DNA of 64,000 bases from Clostridia bacterium (lineage in GTDB: Bacteria > Bacillota > Clostridia > Oscillospirales > Acutalibacteraceae), in the NCBI GenBank assembly GCA_017430535.1, contig JAFRMR010000020.1:1-64000 (forward strand). The letters run 5' to 3'. The notes under the pieces are model-generated. The model was not told the DNA's origin. It ran no database searches and saw only the letters and a list, made by a program, of their open reading frames with translations. Numbering within the stretch: the first letter of the stretch is position 1; the number at the start of each line of letters is the position of its first letter. A program made the position numbers and the translations under genes. This document shows, one piece after another, positions 43,328-52,821 of the stretch.

Positions 43328-44497
43328 ATGTCAGAAAAATCAAACCTTAAAACAAACCCCGGCGCCTGCCCTCTTGCAAAAAAATGCGGGGGCTGCCAGT
43401 TGCAGAATATGACCTATGAACGCCAGCTCAGATGGAAGCAGGCGCGCTGTGAGATTCTGCTGAAAAAATACGGGAAAGTCCGCAGGATAATCGGTATGGA
43501 TAATCCGTTTCACTACCGCAACAAAGTTCAGGCAGCTTTCGGCAGAACCAAAAGCGGCAAAACCGTAAGCGGAGTTTACCAGAGCGGAAGCCACCGGATA
43601 GTAAATGTGGACGACTGTATGATTCAGGATGAAAAAGCGAATAAGATAATTGAAGATATACGCAATCTGCTGCCGAAATTCCGCATAACCGTTTATGATG
43701 AATACAGGCGCAGCGGATTTCTGCGCCATGTGCTTGTGAAAAGAGGATTTTCAAGCGGAGAAATAATGGTTGTGATTGTGGGCTCCGACAGTTACTTCCC
43801 CATGAAAAAGAAATTCACAAAAGCCCTTCTGGAGCTTCACCCGGATATAACCACGGTTATACTCAGCATAAACCCGAAGGAAACAACCCTTGTGCTGGGC
43901 GACAGAGAAGAAATCCTTTACGGCAGCGGCCATATTACGGATACCCTGTGCGGGCTTGAATTTTCCATATCCGCAAAATCATTTTATCAGATAAACCCCG
44001 TACAGACCGAAAAGCTTTATTCCCTTGCGGTGGAATATGCCGGGCTCAATGAAAAAATGACCGTGCTGGACGCATACTGCGGCATAGGCACAATAGGTAT
44101 GGTTGCGGCAAAAACCGCCGGCATCGTTACCGGGGTAGAGCTTAACCCGGAGGCGGTAAAAGACGCAATAGCCAACGCTAAAATGAACGGGATGAAAAAT
44201 ATTCATTTTTACTGCGCCGATGCAGGCGATTTTATGGAGGAGGCCGCAAAAGAAGGGGCAAAACCGGATGTGGTGTTTATGGATCCTCCCCGCTCGGGCA
44301 GCAGCAGAAAATTTATAAAATCACTGCTCACCGCTGCACCCAAAAAGATAATTTACATATCCTGCAACCCGGAAACCCTTGCCCGGGACCTGGAGCTTAT
44401 ATGCGCCGGGGGATACAAGGCGGAAAAGATAACCCCGGTGGATATGTTTCCGCATACTAATCATATTGAAACTGTTGTTTCTATGGTCAGGGTGTAA
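43328..44497 (+). CDS. rlmD: 23S rRNA (uracil-5-)-methyltransferase RlmD/TrmA family (389 aa)
   Basis: It methylates uracil C5 in 23S rRNA using S-adenosylmethionine. The Fe-S cluster cysteines near the N-terminus are in CPLAKKCGGCQLQ. The methyltransferase core has LDAYCGIGTIGM and VFMDPPRSG, and the catalytic cysteine is in IIYISCNPETLARDL. The TRAM domain seen in many RlmD proteins is absent, so it is of the shorter form. GGAG precedes ATG 43328; an earlier in-frame ATG would overlap the preceding gene by 34 bases. Which uracil it modifies (U1939 or U747) cannot be decided from sequence, so the symbol is tentative. Confidence 0.85.
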   Translation: MSEKSNLKTNPGACPLAKKCGGCQLQNMTYERQLRWKQARCEILLKKYGKVRRIIGMDNPFHYRNKVQAAFGRTKSGKTVSGVYQSGSHRIVNVDDCMIQDEKANKIIEDIRNLLPKFRITVYDEYRRSGFLRHVLVKRGFSSGEIMVVIVGSDSYFPMKKKFTKALLELHPDITTVILSINPKETTLVLGDREEILYGSGHITDTLCGLEFSISAKSFYQINPVQTEKLYSLAVEYAGLNEKMTVLDAYCGIGTIGMVAAKTAGIVTGVELNPEAVKDAIANAKMNGMKNIHFYCADAGDFMEEAAKEGAKPDVVFMDPPRSGSSRKFIKSLLTAAPKKIIYISCNPETLARDLELICAGGYKAEKITPVDMFPHTNHIETVVSMVRV

Positions 44498-44498
44498 T

Positions 44499-45008
44499 AT
44501 GGCAAATCTTATCACCATAGTCCGGATTATCTGCAGCATAGCTTTGCTGTTCTTCCCCGTGTTTTCGCCGGGGTTCTATGCCTTTTATATCACTGCGGGA
44601 ATCAGCGATATGGCAGACGGGGCGGTTGCGCGGAAAACGGGCACTGTAAGCAAGTTCGGATCGAAGCTGGATACAGCGGCGGATTTTGTATTGGTTATTG
44701 TATGCCTTATAAAACTTATACCGGCTATTCACGCGCCAACATGGCTTATCATCTGGATTATCGTGATTGCCGCAATCAAAGCAGTCAATCTGATTTCCGG
44801 ATATATAATGCGAAAAGAAATTGTTGCCTTACATACGGTAATGAACAAGGTGACGGGTATACTGCTGTTTGCGCTTCCGCTGACAATTACGTTTATTGAT
44901 CTGAAATACAGCGGAGCATTTGTCTGCGCTGCGGCAACATTCGCGGCAATACAGGAAGGGCACATTATCAGAACAGGAGCGGAAAATAACAATCCGTCTG
45001 ACTGCTGA
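44499..45008 (+). CDS. CDP-alcohol phosphatidyltransferase family protein (169 aa)
   Basis: A membrane phospholipid synthase that transfers a phosphatidyl group from CDP-diacylglycerol to an alcohol. The full family signature D-x2-DG-x2-AR-x8-G-x3-D-x3-D is visible in DMADGAVARKTG followed by KFGSKLDTAAD. About five membrane segments are present. The start is ATG 44499, one base after the preceding stop. At 169 residues it is shorter than PgsA, and no partner gene tells whether the product is phosphatidylglycerophosphate or another lipid. Confidence 0.82.
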   Translation: MANLITIVRIICSIALLFFPVFSPGFYAFYITAGISDMADGAVARKTGTVSKFGSKLDTAADFVLVIVCLIKLIPAIHAPTWLIIWIIVIAAIKAVNLISGYIMRKEIVALHTVMNKVTGILLFALPLTITFIDLKYSGAFVCAAATFAAIQEGHIIRTGAENNNPSDC

Positions 45009-45075
45009 CTTGTTCAGTAGGCATCCGTCTTTAATATATTTCCGCTCACCGATGTCATAAATAAGGAGAATCACT

Positions 45076-45282
45076 ATGGATTTTAAATGGGAAGACGGGT
45101 TCAGCATAAAGGTTACTGCCGAAAACAGCTGCGCGGTTATTTCCGCAAACAGGGAGGGGCTGATTTCCCTTGCGAATCACCTGCTCACCCTTTCGCAGGA
45201 GCCTGCGGGCGGCCACATTCACCTTGACAGCTGCAACTCCCTTGAGGACGGCTCGGCAGAGCTGATTATTGAAAAAATCTGA
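45076..45282 (+). CDS. Imm32-like small protein (68 aa), no toxin neighbour
   Basis: A 68-residue protein with AAGGAG before the ATG. ISANREGLISLANHLLTLSQ, then HIHLDSCNSLEDGSAELIIE, resembles the Imm32 family of predicted immunity proteins. Immunity proteins usually sit next to a polymorphic toxin, but none is nearby, so it may be an orphan immunity gene or a housekeeping relative. The family call is from memory of the pattern. Confidence 0.6.
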   Translation: MDFKWEDGFSIKVTAENSCAVISANREGLISLANHLLTLSQEPAGGHIHLDSCNSLEDGSAELIIEKI

Positions 45283-45303
45283 AACCGGGCAGAAGGAAAA
45301 CTT

Positions 45304-46080
45304 ATGAAAATTACGGCTCTTACCGAAAATACATCTCACAGCCCCGATATAGGATGCGAGCACGGGCTCTCGCTTTATATTGAAACAGGCGGTATCAGGA
45401 TTCTTTTTGACGCCGGACAGACTGATTTGTTTGCCCGAAACGCGGAAAAGCTGGGCATTGACCTTGGGGCGGTTGATATTTTTGTGCTGTCCCACGGGCA
45501 TTACGACCACGGAGGCGGGCTGGCAAAATTCCTTGAAATAAACAAAACCGCGCCGGTTTATATGAGCAGATACGCTTTTGAACCCCACTTCAACGGTGAA
45601 AAATACATCGGGCTGGGCCCTGCACTGCAAAACAATAAAAGAATTATTTTTACCGAGGGTACACGGGAGATATACCCGGGCATCACTCTCTTTTCACCCG
45701 AGGGCAGAGATAAAAAGTATGACCTCGGCTCTTTCGGCCTCACAGCGGTAAAAGAGGGCCAAACCGTTGCCGATGATTTCAGGCACGAACTGTTTGCGGA
45801 GATAACCGAAAACGGCAGAAAAATCCTTTTCAGCGGCTGCTCCCACAGCGGAATAATGGATATTGCCCGGTGGTTTAACCCGGATGTGCTGGCAGGCGGT
45901 TTCCATTTTTCAAAACTTGATATGGATGAAACCCTTGCAGGTTATGCAAAAATCCTTGACAGCACGGGAATAAAATTTATTACCTGCCACTGCACCGGCA
46001 CCGACAGATATGAATATATGAAGCCGTATATGAAAAACCTGGGATATATTTCCGCAGGAGAAACGGTTGAAATAATATAA
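45304..46080 (+). CDS. MBL-fold metallohydrolase, dihydropterin synthase-like subgroup (258 aa)
   Basis: A metallo-beta-lactamase fold enzyme. The metal motif is LSHGHYDHGGGL, and other ligands are in FSGCSHSGIMDI and ITCHCTGTD. The subgroup was once annotated as 7,8-dihydropterin-6-methyl-4-aminobenzene phosphate synthase, and its true substrates are uncertain. No signal peptide is seen. It lies 55 bases before the GH109-like gene and 22 bases after the Imm32-like gene, so the three may be cotranscribed. Confidence 0.8.
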   Translation: MKITALTENTSHSPDIGCEHGLSLYIETGGIRILFDAGQTDLFARNAEKLGIDLGAVDIFVLSHGHYDHGGGLAKFLEINKTAPVYMSRYAFEPHFNGEKYIGLGPALQNNKRIIFTEGTREIYPGITLFSPEGRDKKYDLGSFGLTAVKEGQTVADDFRHELFAEITENGRKILFSGCSHSGIMDIARWFNPDVLAGGFHFSKLDMDETLAGYAKILDSTGIKFITCHCTGTDRYEYMKPYMKNLGYISAGETVEII

Positions 46081-46134
46081 ACAATTCTGCAGCAAACTGC
46101 AGATAAATAAACACTGATAACCGGGAGAGATATT

Positions 46135-47262
46135 ATGATTAAAATAGGAATTGCGGGCACAAGAGGGCTTTCAACGCTTATGGGGCTTAAAGCCATTGAG
46201 GATGTTGAAATAGCCGCCATGTGCGACCTTGATGAAAAGCACCTTGAAGAGTCGGCGGAGAAAATCGGCGGAAACATAAAAAAATTCAGGGTTTTCGACG
46301 ATATGCTGGAAACGGATATTGACGCCGTTATTATAGCTACGCCCATGCAGTGCCACGTGCCTCAGGCCATAGCGGCCCTGGAGGCAGGCAAGCATGTTAT
46401 GAGCGAGGTTACCGCCGGGGTTACCATGGATGAGCTGTGGTGGCTGTGTGAAAGCGTTGAAAAATACGGCAAAATATATATGTACGGCGAAAACTATATT
46501 TACGATGCGCGTGTACAGCAGATAAAAAATATGGTAGCTGCCGGCCTTTTCGGCGAAACCTATTATGCTGAGGGAATGTACCTGCACAATATAGGCGACC
46601 TGTTTGTTTACCCCGGGGGGAAAACCTCCTGGCGCTCCTACTGGCAGTGCGGCATAAGAGGCAATTTTTACCCCACACACAGCATCGGACCCGTTATGCA
46701 GTGGTTTCCCGGTGACAGAATAACCGAGATTTCCACCTTTTCACCGGGCATAAGAAACAGCCTTGGCCTTAAGCAGGACAGCGGCACCACCACCATGTGC
46801 CGCACAGCAAAGGGCAACCTGCTTAATATCAGGGTGGACTGCACATCTCCCCGCCCACACAATATGAGCTTTTACCATCTGCAGGGCACAGGCGGCGCTT
46901 TCTTCTCAAAGGCCCACGATGAGGATATTGACAGAGTTTCCTTCGTAAGCGATGAAAACCCCGCCCATAATATGAAATGGCAGAAGCTGGAGGAGTATGA
47001 AAAATACATACCTGAAAGGTACAGGAACGCCACGGATGAGCAGAAAAAAGCCGGCCATAACGGCGGTGATTTCTTTATCGTTGAGGATTTCATAAACGCC
47101 GTGAGGACAGGAACCCAGCCGGAGCTGGATGTTTACAAGGCCTGCCAGTGGACTGCCGCAGGGCTGCTCTCCGGGTTATCCGTAACCAACGGGGGCAAAA
47201 CAATGGCGGTGCCCGATTTCAGAAAAGGGGTACCCAATGAGGAAAAAATAATAAAACTTTAA
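46135..47262 (+). CDS. GH109-like NAD-dependent glycosidase of the Gfo/Idh/MocA fold (375 aa)
   Basis: The fold is that of the Gfo/Idh/MocA oxidoreductases but the details fit glycoside hydrolase family 109 (NAD-dependent alpha-N-acetylgalactosaminidase). MSEVTAGVTMDELWWL has EV where ordinary dehydrogenases have the EKP lysine, and it is followed by a YGENYIYDARVQQIKNM helix. The family-typical YPTHSIGPV segment is present near residue 180. A HNGGDFFIVEDF and DVYKACQWTAAGLL end is also as in GH109. There is no signal peptide, so it acts in the cytosol, unlike some secreted GH109 enzymes. GGGAGAG precedes the ATG. The substrate is inferred; an alternative is an unassigned oxidoreductase. Confidence 0.72.
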   Translation: MIKIGIAGTRGLSTLMGLKAIEDVEIAAMCDLDEKHLEESAEKIGGNIKKFRVFDDMLETDIDAVIIATPMQCHVPQAIAALEAGKHVMSEVTAGVTMDELWWLCESVEKYGKIYMYGENYIYDARVQQIKNMVAAGLFGETYYAEGMYLHNIGDLFVYPGGKTSWRSYWQCGIRGNFYPTHSIGPVMQWFPGDRITEISTFSPGIRNSLGLKQDSGTTTMCRTAKGNLLNIRVDCTSPRPHNMSFYHLQGTGGAFFSKAHDEDIDRVSFVSDENPAHNMKWQKLEEYEKYIPERYRNATDEQKKAGHNGGDFFIVEDFINAVRTGTQPELDVYKACQWTAAGLLSGLSVTNGGKTMAVPDFRKGVPNEEKIIKL

Positions 47263-47319
47263 ATTTATTAAGAGGATTTTTATTTTACCGTGCGTATAAT
47301 AATTTGAAGGGGTGAGAAA

Positions 47320-48327
47320 ATGAGCTCTGTAAGAGAGAGACTTCTGGAAGCGGAAAAGCTGACTCTTTCCGGTAAAGCGACCCTGTCCTGCAACACAAAG
47401 GGCAGAGCGGTGCCGGAGGAAGAGAGCCCGGTAAGGACCGAATTTCAGCGTGACAGAGACCGTATTATCCACAGCAGTTCTTTCAGGCGGCTTAAGCATA
47501 AAACCCAGGTTTTTCTTTCCCCCGAAGGGGATTACTACCGCACCAGGCTTACCCACACACTTGAGGTTTCACAGATTGCCCGCACAATTGCTGCGGCCCT
47601 GGGGCTCAACGAAACCCTTACGGAGGCTATAGCCCTGGGCCACGACCTGGGCCACACGCCCTTCGGCCACGCCGGGGAAAGAGCCCTTGACGAGGTATGC
47701 CCCGGGGGCTTCAGGCACTATGAGCAGAGCCTCAGAGTGGTAGATAAGCTTGAAAAGGACGGCAAAGGCCTTAACCTTACCTATGAGGTGCGCAACGGAA
47801 TTGAAAGGCACACCTGCGGGGAGGCTGCCTGCACCCTTGAGGGCAGAGCCGTGCGCCTTGCGGACCGTATTGCCTACATTAACCACGATATAGACGATGC
47901 CTGCACGGCAGGTATTATGTGCGAAGAGGATATACCCATTGAGATAAGGGATATTCTGGGGCACAGAAAGAGCCTGAGGATAGATACCCTTGTTACGGAC
48001 TGTATTGAGAACAGCGCCGATGATATCTGCCTTTCGCCGGATATACAGACCGCCTTTGATATGCTGCACAGCTTTATGTTCAAAATGGTATATACCAACC
48101 CGGTGTGCAAAAGCGAAGAGGCAAAGGCGGATGCTATGCTAAAAGCACTTTACAATCATTTTGTAAGTTTTCCGGAAAAAATGCCGGAGCAGTTTATAAA
48201 AATCGCAAGAACAGAATCCCCGGAAATTGCCGCCTGCGACTATATTGCCGGCATGACCGACAGATACGCGGTAAAGGTTTTCGGTGATTTATACATTCCC
48301 AAGGGCTGGAATTTCAGCGATACCTGA
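47320..48327 (+). CDS. dgt: Deoxyguanosinetriphosphate triphosphohydrolase-like HD-domain protein (335 aa)
   Basis: It hydrolyses dNTPs (dGTP in the classical case) to the nucleoside and triphosphate. The HD-domain metal ligands are seen in RLTHTLEVSQIAR, LGHDLGHTPFGHAGE and INHDIDDA. AAGGGGTGAG precedes the ATG and a TATAAT lies at 47295-47300. In Clostridia this gene often precedes dnaG and rpoD, as here. The length of 335 is normal for the short dNTPase subfamily, whose preferred base is not fixed. Confidence 0.9.
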   Translation: MSSVRERLLEAEKLTLSGKATLSCNTKGRAVPEEESPVRTEFQRDRDRIIHSSSFRRLKHKTQVFLSPEGDYYRTRLTHTLEVSQIARTIAAALGLNETLTEAIALGHDLGHTPFGHAGERALDEVCPGGFRHYEQSLRVVDKLEKDGKGLNLTYEVRNGIERHTCGEAACTLEGRAVRLADRIAYINHDIDDACTAGIMCEEDIPIEIRDILGHRKSLRIDTLVTDCIENSADDICLSPDIQTAFDMLHSFMFKMVYTNPVCKSEEAKADAMLKALYNHFVSFPEKMPEQFIKIARTESPEIAACDYIAGMTDRYAVKVFGDLYIPKGWNFSDT

Positions 48328-48336
48328 GGTGAATTT

Positions 48337-49128
48337 ATGAAACGAGAAAGAAAAATAATAATCGCATTCCTTGTTGTGCTTTCAATCCTTACGGCAACCT
48401 GTATTTCGGGTTATGCCGCAAGAACCACTACAAAAGCCACCGAAAGAAACACTACGCTGGTTGATTCTTCCGAATCATCTTCCGATACTTCTTCCTCTGC
48501 CGAGGGCGAGTCATCCGAAGATACAGGCACAACAGCATCAACGGAACCTACTGAAACAACAAAGAAACCGTCCTTTGAGCCCCATAACGGCAAAACGGAC
48601 CCCAGCAGAAACCGTACCACCACCAAAAAGGGCGAAACCGGCACCGATGCTTCTTCCTCCTCATCCTCTGCCGACAGCTCAAACACTTCGGAAACCATCA
48701 GAGGCACTACCGGGGACGGCAGCCAGACAACAAGGGGCAATATAACCACCGCCACGGGAGTTATTGTGGACTACAACAGAACCACTTACAGAAACGACCC
48801 TGTTGTAATTACCCAGGCGCCTACCTACACCACAACGCCCACGGTTATAGCAGAGGATGCTTCGGATAACTCCGAAAGCTCTTCGGCGGAAGATACCACC
48901 AACGGCCTTGAGATATACACAATTTACGGCGAATCCACACAGGTAAATTCGGTTGTGGAGATTACAACCGGTGAAACGGAACCGGAGAAAAAGGAATTCC
49001 ACTTCAATTTCAAGATTCTCATTGCTCTGCTTATAGTGCTGCTTATAGGTATTATCACCGCCGCCGTGTTCCTTTTCAAGAAAAACAAGGAATTCAGAAG
49101 CAGCCTTTATTTCCAGTTTAAAAAATAA
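48337..49128 (+). CDS. Ser/Thr-rich membrane-anchored surface protein of unknown function (263 aa)
   Basis: An N-terminal signal or anchor (KRERKIIIAFLVVLSILTAT) is followed by about 180 residues of low complexity. This stretch is dominated by Ser, Thr, Glu and Asp (DTSSSAEGESSEDTGTTAST and similar runs). It ends in a single membrane helix (KILIALLIVLLIGIITAAVF) and a short basic tail. The architecture is mucin-like: an extended spacer that would be held on the cell surface. No folded domain is visible. It lies 9 bases after dgt and 21 bases before dnaG, inside a macromolecular-synthesis operon, which is an odd place for it. Confidence 0.78.
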   Translation: MKRERKIIIAFLVVLSILTATCISGYAARTTTKATERNTTLVDSSESSSDTSSSAEGESSEDTGTTASTEPTETTKKPSFEPHNGKTDPSRNRTTTKKGETGTDASSSSSSADSSNTSETIRGTTGDGSQTTRGNITTATGVIVDYNRTTYRNDPVVITQAPTYTTTPTVIAEDASDNSESSSAEDTTNGLEIYTIYGESTQVNSVVEITTGETEPEKKEFHFNFKILIALLIVLLIGIITAAVFLFKKNKEFRSSLYFQFKK

Positions 49129-49149
49129 CGGTAACTTCGGAGAAAGAAG

Positions 49150-50916
49150 GTGAGGAAAACGGCTATACCACCGGAATTTATACAGACACTGCATGATAAA
49201 CTGTCAATTGAAGATGTTGTTTCCTCACATGTGGAGCTCAAGCACTCCGGAAGAACTTTAAAAGGGCTGTGCCCCTTTCATAATGAAAAAACCCCGTCTT
49301 TTACGGTTTACCCGGATACGGAATCATTCTACTGCTTCGGCTGCGGAGCCGCAGGCGATGTTATCGCCTTCATAATGCGCATAGATAACCTTGACTATGT
49401 GGAGGCGGTGAAATCCGCCGCGGATATGGCAGGGGTTGCCATGCCGGAGGACGGCTATGACGATTCCATTATGAAGCTTAAGCGCCGGCTTCTCAGCGCA
49501 AACCGGGAGGCGGCAAAATTCTATAACTCAATGCTCTATACCGATAAAGGCAGGGCCGGGCTTGAGTATTTCATAAACAGAGGCCTGCCCCAAAACACCA
49601 TAACCCACTTCGGCCTGGGCTACGCCCCGGATGAATGGGATGCTCTTTATAAGCACCTTAGAGGGCTGGGTTACTCCGAATATGAGCTCATAACCGCAAA
49701 CCTTGCAAGGCGCTCGGCAAAAAACAACAGCGTTTACGATAATTTCCGCAACCGCGTAATGTTCCCCATAATCGATTTAAGGGGAAATGTGATTGCCTTC
49801 AGCGGAAGAAGAGTAAACGAAAATGATGAAAGAAAATATGTGAACACCGCCGATACCCCGGTATTCAAAAAAGGTGACGGTGTATTTGCCCTGAATTTTG
49901 CGAAAAATTCCGGCAGCAAGCAGATAATACTTGCGGAGGGGCAGATGGATGCAATAGCCATGCACGAATTCGGCTTCACAAACGCCGTGGCAACCCTGGG
50001 CACCGCCCTTACAAGGGAGCAGGCAAACCTGATTGCCCGCTATGCCGAGGAAATAGTTATCTGCTACGATAATGATGAGGCGGGCAGAAAGGCCACGGAA
50101 AAAGCCGTGGGGATTTTTGAAAAGACCGGAGTAAAAATAAAGGTGGTTACCCTTGACGGTGGAAAAGACGCGGATGAAATACTGCGGACCTACGGCAAGG
50201 AAAAGTTTGAAAGAATACTGAACTCTTCAAATAATGAAACGGAATACCGCCTCGAGCAGGAAAGGAACAAATACAGCATTGCAACAGAGGACGGCAAAGT
50301 TAAATACCTGAAAGCCGCCGCCGAGGTGCTGGCCTCCTGCTCCCCTGTTGAAAAAGATATATACAGCGCAAAAATTGCCGAGGAGCTAGGCGTAAATAAA
50401 AACGCCCTGCGAGAACAGATTGAAATGGCCGCCTCAAGGCTGAAAAAGCAGAAAAGGGCCGAGGAAAGCAAAGCTGTTGAAAAAATGCTGTTCAGCTCCT
50501 TTGAGGATAAAAACAACCCCCAGCGGCAGCAAAAGCTGAGGGCAGCACGGGCAGAGGAGACCCTTATCGCCTCCTTTATGAAAAACCCGGATTTCTATAA
50601 AAAGCTCAAGGACACTTTCAGCCCCGATGATTTCACAACGGAATTCAACAAAAGAATAATAAAGCACCTCATAGGGCTGATTGAGGACGGCTACTCAACG
50701 GATTTATCGATGTTCAACTCGGAATTTGATGTTGAGGAAATGAATACGGTGGCAAAAATCGCAATATCCGCCGGCTCCCTGAGCAATACACTCAGGGAAT
50801 GCGAGGACTGCATTGCGGTAATCAAAGCCGAGAGCTCAAAACCGGGCACCGACGCAAAAAATATGAGCGATGAGGAATACCTCAGCGCTTTCAGAAAGAA
50901 TAACAACGGAGGATAA
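49150..50916 (+). CDS. dnaG: DNA primase DnaG (588 aa)
   Basis: It synthesises RNA primers at the replication fork. It starts with GTG at 49150, after GGAGAAAGAAGG. The N-terminal CHC2 zinc finger is complete ([14 protein letters not shown] ... [11 protein letters not shown]). The TOPRIM core has [13 protein letters not shown] and [13 protein letters not shown]. The C-terminal helicase-interaction domain is present but poorly conserved ([16 protein letters not shown]). The length is normal. It is followed 2 bases later by rpoD, as in the usual macromolecular-synthesis operon. Confidence 0.95.
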   Translation: MRKTAIPPEFIQTLHDKLSIEDVVSSHVELKHSGRTLKGLCPFHNEKTPSFTVYPDTESFYCFGCGAAGDVIAFIMRIDNLDYVEAVKSAADMAGVAMPEDGYDDSIMKLKRRLLSANREAAKFYNSMLYTDKGRAGLEYFINRGLPQNTITHFGLGYAPDEWDALYKHLRGLGYSEYELITANLARRSAKNNSVYDNFRNRVMFPIIDLRGNVIAFSGRRVNENDERKYVNTADTPVFKKGDGVFALNFAKNSGSKQIILAEGQMDAIAMHEFGFTNAVATLGTALTREQANLIARYAEEIVICYDNDEAGRKATEKAVGIFEKTGVKIKVVTLDGGKDADEILRTYGKEKFERILNSSNNETEYRLEQERNKYSIATEDGKVKYLKAAAEVLASCSPVEKDIYSAKIAEELGVNKNALREQIEMAASRLKKQKRAEESKAVEKMLFSSFEDKNNPQRQQKLRAARAEETLIASFMKNPDFYKKLKDTFSPDDFTTEFNKRIIKHLIGLIEDGYSTDLSMFNSEFDVEEMNTVAKIAISAGSLSNTLRECEDCIAVIKAESSKPGTDAKNMSDEEYLSAFRKNNNGG

Positions 50917-50918
50917 AT

Positions 50919-52001
50919 ATGGAAAAAGAAAAAAAGAATCCCTTTAAAGCATTGATCGAAAAGGGCAAACTTACCGGAAAACTCACAACCCAGGAGATTG
51001 ACACCGCCATACTGGAAACAAACATAGAGGTTGAGGCCCTTGACAAGCTCTATGAAACTCTTGAGGCGGAAAATATCGAAGTGGTTGACGATATGTCCTC
51101 CGGCGATCTGAAGGATTTTGATATTGATATACCCAAAACCGCGGATATGGCGGTTATTGATGAGAAGAACGCCAATATCGATGACCCCGTAAAAGTATAT
51201 CTAAAGGAAATAGGCAAGGTTGCCCTGCTTACTCCCGAAGAGGAAATTGAACTTGCAATAAGAATTGCGGATGATGACGAGAGCGCAAAGAAGCGCCTGG
51301 CTGAAGCAAACCTGCGCCTTGTGGTAAGCATTGCCAAAAGGTATGTGGGCAGGGGCATGCAGTTCCTTGATCTTATTCAGGAGGGCAATCTGGGCCTGAT
51401 AAAAGCCGTTGACAAGTTTGATTACACCAAGGGTTTCAAATTCTCAACCTATGCCACCTGGTGGATAAGGCAGGCCATAACAAGAGCCATTGCGGACCAG
51501 GCGAGAACCATACGCATACCCGTACATATGGTTGAAACAATAAATAAGGTTAAAAAGACCAGCAGCCAGCTTCTGCACAAAAACGGCAGAGACCCCACCG
51601 CAGAGGAAATTGCCCAGGAGCTGGATATGCCTGTTGAAAAGGTCAGGGATATTATGAGAGTGGCTCAGGAGCCGGTTTCTCTTGAAACCCCCATAGGTGA
51701 GGAAGAAGACAGCCACCTGGGTGATTTCATCCCCGATGACGAAGCCCCCGCCCCGGCAGACGCCGCCTCAATGGTTCTGCTCAAGGAACAGCTTGAGGAT
51801 GTGCTCAAAACCCTGCAGCCCAGAGAGGCTCAGGTTCTCAAACTCCGCTTCGGCCTCGAAGGCGGCCACCCCCACACCCTTGAAGAGGTGGGCGCCGAAT
51901 TCAATGTTACAAGAGAAAGAATCAGGCAGATTGAGGCAAAGGCCCTGCGCAAGCTCAGGCACCCCAGCCGCAGCAAAAAGCTGAAAGACTACCTTGAATA
52001 A
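50919..52001 (+). CDS. rpoD: RNA polymerase primary sigma factor RpoD/SigA (360 aa)
   Basis: It directs RNA polymerase to consensus -10/-35 promoters, which matches the TTGACA/TATAAT-type promoters elsewhere in the window. Regions are in order: 1.1 at the acidic N-terminus, 1.2 ([17 protein letters not shown]), 2.3-2.4 ([20 protein letters not shown]) and 4.2 ([20 protein letters not shown]). At 360 residues it is the usual Firmicutes length. GGAGG precedes the ATG. Past the stop there is only an A/T-rich hairpin (52012-52036), so terminator strength is unclear. The 203-base gap to the next gene holds that and a promoter. Confidence 0.97.
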   Translation: MEKEKKNPFKALIEKGKLTGKLTTQEIDTAILETNIEVEALDKLYETLEAENIEVVDDMSSGDLKDFDIDIPKTADMAVIDEKNANIDDPVKVYLKEIGKVALLTPEEEIELAIRIADDDESAKKRLAEANLRLVVSIAKRYVGRGMQFLDLIQEGNLGLIKAVDKFDYTKGFKFSTYATWWIRQAITRAIADQARTIRIPVHMVETINKVKKTSSQLLHKNGRDPTAEEIAQELDMPVEKVRDIMRVAQEPVSLETPIGEEEDSHLGDFIPDDEAPAPADAASMVLLKEQLEDVLKTLQPREAQVLKLRFGLEGGHPHTLEEVGAEFNVTRERIRQIEAKALRKLRHPSRSKKLKDYLE

Positions 52002-52132
52002 GGATTATTATATAGGGCTTTATATAATAAAATAGCATTTGTATTCACAGCCGGAATAAGTCAATTTATTACATATTTCCGCTGAAAAAGTTACAATTTG
52101 TAATTTTTTTGTAATTTTTTTGATAAAAACTC

Positions 52133-52161
52133 TTGACAAACCCGGATTAGGGTGTTATAGT
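52133..52161 (+). promoter_or_regulatory. Strong promoter of the small wall-anchored protein gene
   Basis: TTGACA (52133-52138, perfect consensus) and TATAGT (52156-52161) are 17 bases apart. The stretch just upstream is very A/T-rich, like an UP element. This is among the strongest promoters in the window. Confidence 0.8.
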
Positions 52162-52204
52162 AGTGCCACAACGATACAGAAAAAACAGAAAGGAACCAAT
52201 AATT

Positions 52205-52744
52205 ATGAAAAAGATTCTTGCTATCGTACTTTCAATCGTTATGATTTTCTCAATGTCAGCCGTTGCTTTTGCTGAAGATGCTCCTGCAGCTGATAACGCT
52301 CCCGCTATTGATGTTGCAAACCTTGACCTTTCCTCAGTAGTATCCAACGTTAAAGGCATCTTCGATCAGGTTATTTCCGCTATCCAGACTCAGGGCGTAG
52401 CAAGCGAAATCCTCAAGTCCGTTCAGGATCTTGTAAACAAGATTCTTGCTGCTATCGGTGTTAACACCCAGTCCTCAGTTCTCGGCGCTGTTTCCGACCT
52501 CGAAGCTAAGATCGGCGATCTCGGCATCATCGGTGACATCTTTGAGTACATTCACAACCTCATCAACAAGATTAAGCAGAAGATTAAGAACTTCTATGCA
52601 GGTTTCAAAGAGACTACCTGCGAAGCTACCGCTGCTGAAGCTCCCGCAGAGACCGGTTCAACTTCTCTTGGCATCGTAGCTTTCGCTGCTGTTTCCGTAG
52701 CTGCTGCTGCTGCTTATGTTTGCACCAGAAAAAAGGAAGACTAA
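52205..52744 (+). CDS. Small secreted helical protein with PxxTG-type wall-sorting signal (179 aa)
   Basis: ATG 52205 is chosen because AGAAAGGA lies upstream and a signal peptide (KKILAIVLSIVMIFSMS) follows at once. The mature part, residues of about 22-140, is made of amphipathic helices (VSNVKGIFDQVISAIQTQG and similar), with no recognised domain. The C-terminus is a sorting-like signal: PAETGSTS, a hydrophobic stretch (LGIVAFAAVSVAAAAAYV), then RKKED. Codons are strongly biased to GCT, GTT and AAC forms, unlike neighbours, which suggests high expression. It has a consensus promoter and double terminators of its own. The role is unknown; a monocistronic abundant surface protein is inferred. 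No sortase is in the window. Confidence 0.8.
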   Translation: MKKILAIVLSIVMIFSMSAVAFAEDAPAADNAPAIDVANLDLSSVVSNVKGIFDQVISAIQTQGVASEILKSVQDLVNKILAAIGVNTQSSVLGAVSDLEAKIGDLGIIGDIFEYIHNLINKIKQKIKNFYAGFKETTCEATAAEAPAETGSTSLGIVAFAAVSVAAAAAYVCTRKKED

Positions 52745-52764
52745 TTTAGTTTAATCAACTTCAG

Positions 52765-52795
52765 ACTCCGTACCCTCGCGGTACGGAGTTTTTCT
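52765..52795 (+). terminator. Strong intrinsic terminator of the small wall protein gene
   Basis: A 10-bp perfect stem (52765-52774 with 52780-52789) with a 5-base loop and TTTTTCTT. The gene ends 20 bases before it. Confidence 0.9.
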
Positions 52796-52821
52796 TCCCT
52801 GTATCGTTGTTAATCCGGATG

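Noticed and set aside
46135-47262. Third ordinary inositol or sugar dehydrogenase
   Set aside because: The EKP lysine is missing and the YPTH..GP and C-terminal blocks fit GH109 better.
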